Below, one piece after another: positions 56,339 through 64,000 of a stretch of 64,000 nt of DNA (position 1 is its first letter; every line of letters starts with the position of its first letter). The stretch is from assembly GCF_023227765.1 (NCBI RefSeq), contig NZ_JALKBZ010000004.1:1-64000 (forward strand). The letters run 5' to 3'. The position numbers were made by a program, and so were the translations under genes. The notes below the pieces were generated by a model that saw only the letters and a program-made list of their open reading frames with translations, had not been told where the DNA came from and searched no databases. The DNA comes from Fuchsiella alkaliacetigena. GTDB lineage: Bacteria > Bacillota > Halanaerobiia > Halobacteroidales > Acetohalobiaceae.

Positions 56339-57424
56339 CTATCTATTTAAAATGCAGATATTACCTTCCTCAGTATAACATTCTCCGCAGGATTTACATT
56401 TTGACTTGGATCTATCTCCTTCTTGCCAGCGATTAATCAAATTAGGTTCAGCCATAAGCGGTCTACACATTGAAAAGTACTCTATTTCTGTTTCTTGGAG
56501 CAGATTTTCTATTACCTCAAACTCTCTTAGTCCTCCTACTAAAATAATAGGTACATTCACTTCGGCAGCCACTTTAGTAGCATAATCTTTAAAGAAGGCG
56601 CCTTCTTTAACAGTATATCCATACCAATCCTCACCAAAATATTCTTGGGCAGTTGAATGTATATTTCCGCTTACTTCTATGGCATCGATCCCTTTTTTAG
56701 CCATTGCTTTACATACATCTAGGCTTTCAGCAAAGCTTTGGCCTCCTTCTTCAAAGTCACCAGCAGTTACTTTAAGTAATACCGGATAATCCTCACCTAC
56801 TCTATCTCTTATCTCGTTATGAATTTCGAATAAAATACGGGCCCGATTCTCTATTGTCCCTCCATATTCATCAGTTCTTCTATTATGATAAGGACTTAAA
56901 AATTGATTTAACAGATAGGTATGAGCAGCATGGATTTGCACTCCATCAAAACCGGCTTTCTTGCATCTTTCTGCTGCCTTACCATAAGCTTTAACTAAAT
57001 CGTTGATATCTTCTTTAGTCATCTTTTTAGCCATTACTCCAGTTTTGCTATTCTTAACTGCTGAGGGCCCTAATATAACTCTATCTTCAGTTTTAAAAGT
57101 AGTCTTTGTTCCTCCGTAAACTATCTGCATTACAATCTTACTACCGTTATTATGGACCATATCTGTAAGTTCTCTATATTCGTCTATAAAAGAATCTTCG
57201 TATATTCCCATCATTCCCGGATTAGGCTGTTCATCCTCGGTAACAAATGCATAGCCGGTAATAATCAAACCTACACCACCCTTAGATACTTCATCATAGA
57301 CACTTGTCAGTTGTTCTGTTAAGTGCCCTTTTTCATCGGCCATATTTTCCCAAGTAGCTGCTTTGATAAACCTATTTTTTAATTCCATTCCGTTAATTTG
57401 AGTTTCATCAAATAGGTCTTTCAT
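56339..57424 (-). CDS. NADH:flavin oxidoreductase, Old Yellow Enzyme family
   Basis: The 361-residue barrel enzyme binds FMN and reduces activated double bonds such as enones or nitro groups with NAD(P)H. It shows FIKAATWENMADEKGHL, the substrate-binding HAAHTYLLNQFLSPYHNRRTDEYGG-type region with its two His, and ILVGGLRE for phosphate binding. The C-terminus carries four Cys (CKSCGECYTEEGNICI), as at the 4Fe-4S junction of larger 2,4-dienoyl-CoA-reductase-like enzymes, but the FAD/NAD domain that follows there is missing. A consensus promoter with an internal MarR-type operator lies just upstream. Confidence 0.9.
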   Translation of the reverse strand: MKDLFDETQINGMELKNRFIKAATWENMADEKGHLTEQLTSVYDEVSKGGVGLIITGYAFVTEDEQPNPGMMGIYEDSFIDEYRELTDMVHNNGSKIVMQIVYGGTKTTFKTEDRVILGPSAVKNSKTGVMAKKMTKEDINDLVKAYGKAAERCKKAGFDGVQIHAAHTYLLNQFLSPYHNRRTDEYGGTIENRARILFEIHNEIRDRVGEDYPVLLKVTAGDFEEGGQSFAESLDVCKAMAKKGIDAIEVSGNIHSTAQEYFGEDWYGYTVKEGAFFKDYATKVAAEVNVPIILVGGLREFEVIENLLQETEIEYFSMCRPLMAEPNLINRWQEGDRSKSKCKSCGECYTEEGNICILNR

Positions 57425-57456
57425 CTTTAATCACTCCCCCTTTAATAGTTTGAATT

Positions 57457-57474
57457 TAGTTTGTGATCAAACTA
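57457..57474 (-). promoter_or_regulatory. Second MarR-type operator, proximal to the flavin oxidoreductase start
   Basis: TAGTTTGTGATCAAACTA is an imperfect 18-base palindrome (seven of nine pairs) with the same half-site as the promoter operator. Its centre lies 60 bases from the other site's centre, about six helical turns. Confidence 0.8.
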
Positions 57475-57512
57475 TCTGCTTAAAAAAAAGTGTGAAGTCA
57501 ACCTGTGATTAT

Positions 57513-57541
57513 ATTATAGTTTGATATCAAACTATTGTCAA
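57513..57541 (-). promoter_or_regulatory. Consensus promoter with embedded operator for the flavin oxidoreductase
   Basis: Minus strand: TTGACA (57541-57536), exactly 17 bases, TATAAT (57518-57513). The perfect 20-base palindrome ATAGTTTGATATCAAACTAT at 57516-57535 fills the spacer, so a bound MarR dimer would block RNA polymerase. This is the best promoter in the window and implies strong expression when derepressed. Confidence 0.9.
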
Positions 57542-57772
57542 GCGATTTTATTCAAATTCTAGAGTAGGAGTAGAAATAGGATTTGAATATTCTGCTTATT
57601 TAGTTTGAAAGTTAGGGCTTGGTTTTTTAAGCTAATAAACTTAAAGTTCTGTATTTTAAAGGAGTTTTTTTCTTCGTGTAGAAGTAGGCAATTAATCGAC
57701 TGAAGAAAATATTGAACTGATTAAAGAAGAGATATAAAGTGATTCTGTATTGGCTAAAGTAGGAGGGTTAAG
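57542..57772. other. Intergenic region before the SWIM gene
   Basis: AT-rich and without a clear gene. A weak TTGAAC/TATAAA pair near 57714-57738 is too close (15 bases) to be convincing. No repeats were seen. Confidence 0.5.
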
Positions 57773-59431
57773 ATGGAGCTAACTAGAGCAGAGATTCGAG
57801 AGCTATGTACTGAAAGTTCATTTCAGCGAGCATTAAATTATTGTGCTGAAGGTCGGGTTAAAGAGTTAAAGACTAATGATTTTCAGCTTAAGGCTAAAGT
57901 GTTGGGGAGTCAGATGTATAAGGTTGAAGTTGATTTAGAGACTGTGACAGCTAACTGTAGCTGTCCTTATGATTATAGTGGTTATTGCAAGCATATTATT
58001 GCTGCTCTTTTGTCTGTTAATGAAGGTGGTAGTGATGTGCTGGAGAGATTAAAAACTGAAGAAAAAGATAATGAAGAAGATGTTGAAGATCTTTTAGCTA
58101 GAGTGGAGTGGGAAGAGTTAAAGGAGTTTCTGGAAGAAGAACTGGAGAGGTCTGCTGAATTGCGATCGCGTTTTTTGATATACTTTGGTGATTCTGTTAG
58201 TGAAAATAGTCTTTATGATTACAAGCAAGAGATTGATTTATTATACGAAGATGCTGCTGATAATCGTGGTTTTATCGACTATTATAGCGAGGTGGATTTT
58301 TCTTCAGTAGCTGAGCGAGCGGAGTTATGCTTGAGAAAGGATAGATTTTTGGAGGCGGCTAAGGTGTATCGGGCCCTATTTGAGTGCATCGCTGAAAATA
58401 TGAATCGAGTTGATGATTCAAGCGGTTATTACGGAATGGAGTTTGAAATTTATCTGAAGGACTATGTAGTAGCCCTTAATAAAGCAGAGCTGACTTTTGA
58501 GCAGAAAGGAGAGTATATTGATTATTTATTTGCTAAGTTTATTGAACGTGACCCTGATTATTTTAACGAATATTATGAGGCAGCTTTATTAGACCTTCTT
58601 GAAAGTGAAGAGGAGTTAGAGTACTGTCTTGATTTATTGACTCCTTATTTGCCAAAGGAGATGCCGGATTCAGATGAGAGTTGGTCTGAACATTATTGGG
58701 CTCAAAATTTAGTTAAAGTACAACTAGAGCTACTGGATAGGTTGGGTAGCGATGAAGAACGAGAACAGATATTAGCTAAGTATTATCAAGATGATATAGA
58801 TTTTTGCTTGCTGTATGCTGAGAGATTAAAGGAAATTGGAAAGCTGGAGAAGGCAGTGGAAGTGGCAGAGGATATGTTAGCTGATAGTTCTAGTACCTAT
58901 ATTATCCGTTTAAGAAGTTTTTTAAGTGAAATTTATAGAGAGACTGATTCTGCAAAGTATAAGTATAATCTGCTAATTCTCTTCTGTGAAACTTTAGATT
59001 TTGAATATTATCAGGAATTAAAAGAGCTTGCTACTGCTGAGGAGTGGGCCCGCTATTTTGAAGAGCTAGAGGATAATTTGGCTAAAAGAAGAGATTCTGC
59101 TTTGGTGAATGTTTATTTAAGAGAGGAGCTTTGGGATCGGGCTTTGGAGGTATTGCAAGAAGAGAATTCCCTACACTGGTGGAGTAAGTATTACGATCAG
59201 TTAGCTGATAAGTTTGTGGAAGAATACTTTGCAGCTTATACTCAGGTATTACCGCGATTAATTGAGAGTAAAACTGGTCGTAAGCATTATCAACAGTTGA
59301 TGCCTTATCTGCGGGAGTTGAAGACTTTAATGATTTTTGATGGCAGAATTGAATCTTTTTTAAGAGATTTAAGAAATGAGTTTGCTAATCGGCCTGCTTT
59401 TTTGGATGAATTACAGAAAAATCTTGGTTAA
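57773..59431 (+). CDS. SWIM zinc-finger protein
   Basis: The 552-residue protein has an N-terminal SWIM finger, CSCPYDYSGYCKH (Cys62, Cys64, Cys72, His74), and a long acidic helical remainder with repeat-like units resembling TPR/helical-hairpin proteins (for example RFLEAAKVYRALFECIAENM and LEKAVEVAEDMLAD). SWIM fingers bind DNA or protein, and in bacteria are often linked to SNF2 helicases; no helicase gene is adjacent here. The function is unknown. The ATG follows TAGGAGG. Confidence 0.83.
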   Translation: MELTRAEIRELCTESSFQRALNYCAEGRVKELKTNDFQLKAKVLGSQMYKVEVDLETVTANCSCPYDYSGYCKHIIAALLSVNEGGSDVLERLKTEEKDNEEDVEDLLARVEWEELKEFLEEELERSAELRSRFLIYFGDSVSENSLYDYKQEIDLLYEDAADNRGFIDYYSEVDFSSVAERAELCLRKDRFLEAAKVYRALFECIAENMNRVDDSSGYYGMEFEIYLKDYVVALNKAELTFEQKGEYIDYLFAKFIERDPDYFNEYYEAALLDLLESEEELEYCLDLLTPYLPKEMPDSDESWSEHYWAQNLVKVQLELLDRLGSDEEREQILAKYYQDDIDFCLLYAERLKEIGKLEKAVEVAEDMLADSSSTYIIRLRSFLSEIYRETDSAKYKYNLLILFCETLDFEYYQELKELATAEEWARYFEELEDNLAKRRDSALVNVYLREELWDRALEVLQEENSLHWWSKYYDQLADKFVEEYFAAYTQVLPRLIESKTGRKHYQQLMPYLRELKTLMIFDGRIESFLRDLRNEFANRPAFLDELQKNLG

Positions 59432-59902
59432 TTTTTTAATTACATTGATGGTTTGAGATTGAAATCTGTTCATTAAAGTTTAAGTATGCTCTATAAAAAT
59501 GTATACTTTTTTTGATTCTAGGCAGGAATATTTGTAGTCTTTGGCTAAATCTGTACATAAGTTTATAATGCTTAGATAACTAAGTAGTGAAAGGGAAACT
59601 ATTAATAAGTATTGAAGCCGGGCTGTTGAAACTAGAGAAGTAATTGAAGAGTTAATCAAGCTAGCTAAATAAATGAATAGGGCTCAGGAGCAGGCTGAAC
59701 TGATGTGTAGTAATGGGGTTGAGATGTTATAATTAGTTTTTAGCAAATTATTTAAATAAATGAAGGAAATTAATACAAGTTTATAGAAAAATAATTAGTA
59801 CTAGTATACTAAGTAAATATTTCTAATTTAGTATTTCTAATATAATTTAATAGGATTACTTGTTAATAGTTAGTATTAAATAATCTTGAAAGGGGTGAAG
59901 TT
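59432..59902. other. Gene-poor region holding an HsdR relic and the cassette promoter region
   Basis: The first 150 bases show nothing definite. The middle part carries the degraded HsdR fragment at 59580-59732. The last 170 bases are very AT-rich, with TATAAT-like boxes near 59840 that may serve the following cassette. Confidence 0.6.
59580..59732 (+). pseudogene. hsdR: Degraded C-terminal fragment of a type I restriction enzyme R subunit
   Basis: One frame reads LSSERETINKY, a stop (TGA 59613-59615), SRAVETREVIEELIKLAK, a stop (TAA), then MNRAQEQAELM and so on to TAA at 59730-59732. This matches the conserved stretch of the HsdR C-terminal domain (DUF3387: NRAIE..EVIEELI.LAKEMN). Each internal stop sits where the family has a sense codon. 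The rest of hsdR and all of hsdM and hsdS are absent nearby, so this is a relic of a lost type I system. Confidence 0.7.
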
Positions 59903-60556
59903 ATGCCAGAAATTGATTTAAAAAGAATTAATATTACTGTAGTTTATGAGACTTTAAGGGATGTTTTTATATCAATAGATAAAATTAAGAGGGCTTATGA
60001 TGATGCCAAGATTATTGATGGACCAGAATATTTAAAAATTGTTGATTTTGTAAAAGAAGTTCAAAAATGCAGAATACAGGCTAATTATAATGAGAATCGT
60101 CTTCATATTAATATGGTATCTTTAACAGAAGATTTAAAAGAAATTAATGATTATCCTTTAGATCATTTTGTAAAAGTAGCTAATAAGCTAGAAGAAGCTG
60201 TAGAAGATTCTAAAAATATAATAGGATATGGTTTCAATTTTGATGGTAAAGGAGAATTTGATGGGGAAAGAGCAGATGAAGTATTTAAAAATATTTTTAT
60301 TAAAGAATCTAATGATTTAGAAAGTAAGCTCGGAGGTAATATATCAAAATTTGCTCCAAAATTTATGGTTGAATATGATGATTTTGCATTAAATGTTTCT
60401 CTTAATCCTATTGATGAACCAGCAAATTTTTTTAAATTACATTTAAATACGCATTTTCAAAGAACATTATTTCCGAATACCAATGAGTTAAAAGAAGACT
60501 TAAAAGGTTATTATAATAAAGCTATTAATAATCTTGGTGAGATTTTAGTTAGATGA
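59903..60556 (+). CDS. Hypothetical protein of the HEPN cassette, 217 residues
   Basis: I do not recognise this family. It is soluble and mixed in composition. Regions of note are VYETLRDVFISIDKIKRAYDD at the N-terminus, a middle with IGYGFNFDGKGEFDG, and FKLHLNTHFQRTLFP near the end. The ribosome site is AAAGGGGTG. The next gene starts 34 bases downstream, so the three cassette genes form an operon. Codon use is more A-rich than in neighbouring housekeeping genes, suggesting later arrival. Confidence 0.65.
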   Translation: MPEIDLKRINITVVYETLRDVFISIDKIKRAYDDAKIIDGPEYLKIVDFVKEVQKCRIQANYNENRLHINMVSLTEDLKEINDYPLDHFVKVANKLEEAVEDSKNIIGYGFNFDGKGEFDGERADEVFKNIFIKESNDLESKLGGNISKFAPKFMVEYDDFALNVSLNPIDEPANFFKLHLNTHFQRTLFPNTNELKEDLKGYYNKAINNLGEILVR

Positions 60557-60590
60557 TAATAACCTATTAATTAGAAAGGGGGGATGAATT

Positions 60591-61304
60591 ATGCTTACAA
60601 CTGCAGAACAATATTCAGGGCAAAGTTGCGGAGGAGAAATTTATTTGACAATGTCAGATGATAGTTTTAATATTGAAAAAACCCCCGAAGATATATTAAT
60701 TTATACTAAAAGGTTTGATGATTTATTGGAGTCAAATAACTTGTTAAGTTATTTGGCAAATTTATTAGATGAAATTTTAGTTAACAGTGAATTTAGAATG
60801 TCTGATTTAGAAAGAATGAGTGATTCTAAAATAGATTTTATTTCGGATGATGAAATTTTTAGCACAAGTGAAGATTATTATACATTATATGAGCAAATAA
60901 TTAATAAATATCGTAATAGTTTCCATAAATATACATATACTACACTAGAAGGCAGGTTTAGAACTTCTAGTGGGGAGGCAATCCTATTGAGTTCATTAGG
61001 AGATTATTACGATATTAGAAATTGGCAAGAAGTTGGAGAATTTTTAGTAGAACATCCTTATCTTCAGGATGTATTATTTGAAGCTAAGGACAAAATTCAA
61101 GAATACTTTGGTGATACAAAAATTGTACTTACTAAAGAAGTTGATCCAGAGATTTCTGATTTAACTTGTTTATATGCTTATATACATGCTTCAATACCAT
61201 TTGATGAAGCATTAGAAAAAGTTAAGCAAATTGAATATGAGTGGTATATTGAAAATATGGATAGAATTAATGGGAGGTTCTTTATTGATGTCACCTGCCG
61301 ATAA
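60591..61304 (+). CDS. Hypothetical protein of the HEPN cassette, 237 residues
   Basis: Not recognised with certainty. The C-terminal 60 residues (KIVLTKEVDPEISDLTCLY, then ASIPFDEALEKVKQIEYEWY and GRFFIDV) resemble a family I know only from uncharacterised two-gene pairs, often next to HEPN or similar genes. The first 150 residues are acidic and have no clear motif. The ATG follows AAAGGGGGG. The HEPN gene overlaps its last 17 bases, so the two are translationally coupled. Confidence 0.65.
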   Translation: MLTTAEQYSGQSCGGEIYLTMSDDSFNIEKTPEDILIYTKRFDDLLESNNLLSYLANLLDEILVNSEFRMSDLERMSDSKIDFISDDEIFSTSEDYYTLYEQIINKYRNSFHKYTYTTLEGRFRTSSGEAILLSSLGDYYDIRNWQEVGEFLVEHPYLQDVLFEAKDKIQEYFGDTKIVLTKEVDPEISDLTCLYAYIHASIPFDEALEKVKQIEYEWYIENMDRINGRFFIDVTCR

Positions 61305-61731
61305 TAAAGAATTTGATTGGAAGGAATATATTAAAGTTGCTGAAGTATTGACGGGAAATGCAGTACATGAAATGAAAGAATGTGCACGGCGTATAGCTAT
61401 TAGTAGAGCATATTATGGTTGTTTCTGCCTTGCTAGAGATTTTGCTATTAAAAATGATTGGATAAAAAATACTAATCGAGGAGATATGCATCGTAAGTTA
61501 ATGGCTCTGTATAAAGAGGTAGAAAATAGAAGATATCAAGAAGAAAGTTTAAATAAGAAACAAAAACTCATCGGTATCTATTTAAAAAAATTACGTTTTG
61601 CACGTAATAGAGCAGATTATGATACAATTTATCCTGGAGAATATGATCTTAAAGAAGATGCAGAGAAGGCAATTGCCTTTTCTAAAACAATTGAAAATAA
61701 TCTTTTAGAGCTTCAAGAAAATGTTAGTTAA
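61288..61731 (+). CDS. HEPN-domain protein
   Basis: The 147-residue helical protein fits the HEPN fold: RRIAISRAYYGCFCLARDFA in an early helix, HRKLMALYKEVE, and LKKLRFARNRADYD in the last helices. In ribonuclease HEPN toxins the last motif is R-x4-6-H; here the expected His position is Tyr or Asp, so RNase activity is doubtful and an antitoxin, scaffold or binding role is possible. ATG 61288 follows GGGAGG. It is the third gene of the cassette beside the HsdR relic. Confidence 0.75.
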   Translation: MSPADNKEFDWKEYIKVAEVLTGNAVHEMKECARRIAISRAYYGCFCLARDFAIKNDWIKNTNRGDMHRKLMALYKEVENRRYQEESLNKKQKLIGIYLKKLRFARNRADYDTIYPGEYDLKEDAEKAIAFSKTIENNLLELQENVS

Positions 61732-61762
61732 AGCTTTAAAATAATGCTTGAAGAAGCTAGTT

Positions 61763-61788
61763 AAACCAGGGCCCTATCCCTGGTTTTT
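61763..61788 (+). terminator. Terminator after the HEPN cassette
   Basis: AAACCAGGG pairs with CCCTGGTTT around a short loop, then a T-run. The stem and loop include one of the GGGCCC sites. Confidence 0.9.
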
Positions 61789-61886
61789 ACTAATTAATAG
61801 TCTAAATACAGTAAACAAGCAGGGAAATCGAAAAAGAACACTCAAATATATATTTAAGAAGTTTTAAAAAATTGGAGGTTGAAACT

Positions 61887-63140
61887 TTGCAAGAATCTAA
61901 AATACACTACGGTTGGGTAATACTAGTAGTAGGCTGCTTAGTAGTCGCCGGTTCTCTTGGTATTGGTAGATTTATTTACGGTATCCTTCTTCCTTCTCTG
62001 CAAGAAGGACTTAAACTGACCCATAATCAAACTGGTTTTTTAGCTTCGGCTAATATGATCGGCTATACAATAGGTACTCTAATCACCGGGGGGATTGTTC
62101 TTCGTTTTGGTTCTCGGAAGGTGATTTCTATATCTTTGTTAGGAATAGGGTTGACTATGCTTGTGGTAGGTTTAGCTCAGGGATTTAGAACTGTCTTATT
62201 TTTTCGTTTTTTAACCGGGATTAGTACAGCCGGAGCCTATATTACTATGATGGGCTTATCGTCTAGCTGGTTTGCAGAAAATCGACGCGGTCTGGCTAAT
62301 GGCTTTTTAGTAGGAGGTTCGGGGCTAGCAATATTCTTAACAGGCTGGTTAGTTCCTTTTATTTTGGAAGCCTATCCTGAACAGGGCTGGCGTTATAACT
62401 GGATAGTATTGGGGATCTTGACTATAGCTTTAGCAGGGCTTTCTTTAGCACTACTGAGGAACTATCCGTCGCTAAAAGGCTTGTCTCCTTTAGGAGAAGC
62501 AAATAGTAGTTCTGTTAACAGAAACACTGTTAGCAAAGTATATACCAGTAAAGAGATTATCAACTTAAAAAAGATCCGTATTTTAGCCTTTGCTTTTTTC
62601 TGCTATGGTCTCTCTTATATAATTTTTATAACCTTTTTTGTTAACTTTTTAATTGCGGAAAAAGGAGTAGCTGCTAGTGTGGCTGGCGAGATTTGGGGCT
62701 TAGTAGGTCTGCTTTCTGTAGGTAGTGCTATAGTTTGGGGTGTTTTATCGGATCGGCTAGGTCGTCCTCATACTATGGCGATAGTTTTTTTATTACAAGC
62801 TTTGAGTTATCTGTTAGTAGCGGGGACTACTGCTACTAGGTTGATGTGGTTATCGGGAGTTATTTTTGGCTTAACAGCTTGGAGTGTTCCGGCTTTGATT
62901 GCTTCCTATTGTGGGGATTTGTTGGGCCCTAAGAACTCCACCCGGGCCCTAGGCTTAGTAACCTTTTTATTTTCTATTGGCTCTGTTTTAGGGCCCGCAG
63001 TGGCAGGACAGATTAAAGAGTTAAGTAGCTCTTTTGGGAGTGCTTTTTATTTGGCAGCTTTTATTGCTTTCTTGGGTGGTATATTGTCGCTTTACTTAGA
63101 GAAAACAAAGGTTGATATAGTGAACAAAAGCAGGGCTTAG
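61887..63140 (+). CDS. Major facilitator superfamily transporter (YbfB-like)
   Basis: The 417-residue transporter has 12 predicted membrane segments. The first half shows HYGWVILVVGCLVVAGSLGIGRFIYGILLPSLQ, the loop motif GIVLRFGSRKV between segments 2 and 3, and FLTGISTAGAYI; the second half repeats the loop as GVLSDRLGRPH. The pattern near the start fits the YbfB/COG2814-like group. Substrate unknown. TTG 61887 is chosen because GGAGG at 61874-61878 lies eight bases before it; the TTG at 61872 would overlap the site. Confidence 0.87.
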   Translation: MQESKIHYGWVILVVGCLVVAGSLGIGRFIYGILLPSLQEGLKLTHNQTGFLASANMIGYTIGTLITGGIVLRFGSRKVISISLLGIGLTMLVVGLAQGFRTVLFFRFLTGISTAGAYITMMGLSSSWFAENRRGLANGFLVGGSGLAIFLTGWLVPFILEAYPEQGWRYNWIVLGILTIALAGLSLALLRNYPSLKGLSPLGEANSSSVNRNTVSKVYTSKEIINLKKIRILAFAFFCYGLSYIIFITFFVNFLIAEKGVAASVAGEIWGLVGLLSVGSAIVWGVLSDRLGRPHTMAIVFLLQALSYLLVAGTTATRLMWLSGVIFGLTAWSVPALIASYCGDLLGPKNSTRALGLVTFLFSIGSVLGPAVAGQIKELSSSFGSAFYLAAFIAFLGGILSLYLEKTKVDIVNKSRA

Positions 63141-63149
63141 GCTCTGCTT
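63128..63149. terminator. Weak hairpin between the MFS and MATE genes
   Basis: AAGCAGGGC pairs with GCTCTGCTT with one G-T type mismatch. It overlaps the MFS stop codon and lacks a T-run on the plus strand. Confidence 0.5.
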
Positions 63150-63155
63150 ATTTAA

Positions 63156-64000
63156 TTAATGCTCCAAAATACTTTCAGTTATTATTGCTTTTTCATTTAA
63201 GCTGCTTTTTAAAACAACATGAGAGACAATTCCACTAATAAAATAAGAAACTGTTAAGCCGGCGAAGATACCCGGAATCCCCAATAAGAATGAACCCAAA
63301 AAGGCTAAAGGAAGATAGATTACAAACATCTGCAAAACATTTAAGCCTGAAGCCACCAAAGGTTTATTTAAAACATTAAGGATAGTAGTAGTGATCAGCA
63401 GAATTCCTTTAAAGCCGTAGGCTAAAGGAACAATTCTTAAGTATAAGGTAATATTGCTAATTACTGCCGGGTCATCATTGAATAAACGGCCGATGGGTCT
63501 AGCTAGGACGGCCAGTAGCAAAAAGGATAGGGCGCCTATGAAAAGTGATAACTTTTCACTAAAGCTTAAACCCTCTTTAATTCTGGAAATTTTTTTTGCC
63601 CCTAAGTTTTGGCCTACGAAGGGCCCGATTACCGAGCCTAAAGCATTCACAAACACCAAAGCAAAAAACTCGATTCGGGTAGCGACTCCGTAACCAGCTA
63701 CGGCAGCAGTTCCATAACCGGATAATAAGGCGGTAGTGACTCCAGTAGCAGCTGGAATTACCATTCTAGTTACAGCAGTAGGAACTCCAATGTAAAGAAT
63801 ACTTTTCCAAGAAATCAAAACTTTCCTAAGCGGAACTTTGTGTAGCACAATTAGTTTTTCTCTAATTCCTAATACATAAATAGCAATTACAAAAACGGCC
63901 ATTTTAGCTATCACAGTAGCAATAGCAGCCCCAGCAATACCTAGCTCTGGAAAAAAGCCAATTCCGAAAATTAATAGTGGGTCAAGAGCTAGATTGATTA
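63156..64000 (-). CDS. MATE family multidrug/sodium antiporter, 5' end beyond the window
   Basis: The minus-strand frame stays open to the window edge, so this is the C-terminal ~280 residues of a longer gene. It has the MATE pattern NIALDPLLIFGIGFFPELGI, then IAGAAIATVI at the upstream side, followed by GVPTAVTRMVIPAATGV, FVNALGSVIGPFVGQNLGAKK and the final segments. MATE transporters expel cationic drugs using sodium or protons. GTG at 63914 is internal and is not the start. Confidence 0.9.
   Translation of the reverse strand, partial: INLALDPLLIFGIGFFPELGIAGAAIATVIAKMAVFVIAIYVLGIREKLIVLHKVPLRKVLISWKSILYIGVPTAVTRMVIPAATGVTTALLSGYGTAAVAGYGVATRIEFFALVFVNALGSVIGPFVGQNLGAKKISRIKEGLSFSEKLSLFIGALSFLLLAVLARPIGRLFNDDPAVISNITLYLRIVPLAYGFKGILLITTTILNVLNKPLVASGLNVLQMFVIYLPLAFLGSFLLGIPGIFAGLTVSYFISGIVSHVVLKSSLNEKAIITESILEH

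Noticed and set aside
57542-57772. Small coding remnant before the SWIM gene (frame ending IELIKEEI)
   Set aside because: Only about a dozen codons, without a ribosome site or a recognisable family; chance is the simpler explanation.
63454-63693. Plus-strand frame opposite the MATE gene
   Set aside because: Antisense shadow of a clear membrane transporter, without a ribosome site.

Overview
The window is a low-GC bacterial chromosome segment, most likely from a halophilic anaerobic Firmicute of the Halanaerobiales (Halobacteroidaceae-like). This rests on gene content and style: near-consensus TTGACA/TATAAT promoters, strong GGAGG ribosome sites with many TTG starts, a B12-dependent class II ribonucleotide reductase, a sodium/solute symporter with a DUF4212 small subunit, a TM1802-type I-B Cascade, and a SleB-like hydrolase. 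The genus is inferred and was not tested. I saw no rRNA, tRNA, insertion sequence or CRISPR array.

Layout. 0.1-3.4 kb: envelope pair (LTA synthase-like sulfatase, GDPD phosphodiesterase) and a cold-shock protein. 3.5-7.8 kb: cas6-cas8b-cas7-cas5 operon with no cas3, no adaptation genes and no array. 8.2-15.1 kb: sodium symporter pair, two tandem paralogues of a cNMP/CBS/DUF294 regulator with matching promoters, and a DnaQ-type exonuclease, with a stand-alone Cas2-like protein convergent to it. 16-18.5 kb: MscS channel, PfoR-type EIIC protein, small coiled-coil protein. 18.6-26.8 kb: signalling island (response regulator with PP2C phosphatase, CoA-disulfide-reductase-like enzyme, MEDS/GAF/HD-GYP protein, response regulator with GGDEF and HD-GYP, SHOCT-like protein). 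26.8-38.3 kb: AzlCD exporter, aminotransferase, glycosyltransferase, TauE/SafE permease, five-LysM protein, NrdJ, YdjM-like protein, SleB-like hydrolase, a Cys-rich miniprotein and UppP. 38.5-44.6 kb: B12/radical SAM protein and a cheW-cheA-cheY-cheB operon. 44.7-51.8 kb: divergent parC and parE with an exported protein gene between them. 51.9-55.8 kb: two ABC exporters, one with a His-rich loop. 55.8-57.5 kb: MarR regulator and an Old Yellow Enzyme whose promoter carries two matching palindromic operators. 57.8-61.8 kb: SWIM protein, a type I restriction (HsdR) relic, and a three-gene cassette ending in a HEPN protein. 61.9-64 kb: MFS permease and a MATE exporter cut by the window edge.

The strongest signals beyond ordinary annotation are: (i) the palindrome GGGCCC, hand-counted 37 times where base composition predicts about two, which looks like a highly iterated palindrome; (ii) the Cascade-only I-B locus; (iii) the restriction relic next to an unrecognised HEPN cassette; (iv) a very clear MarR-type operator inside a consensus promoter; and (v) several genes whose ribosome site points to a near-cognate ATT, ATC or ATA start.
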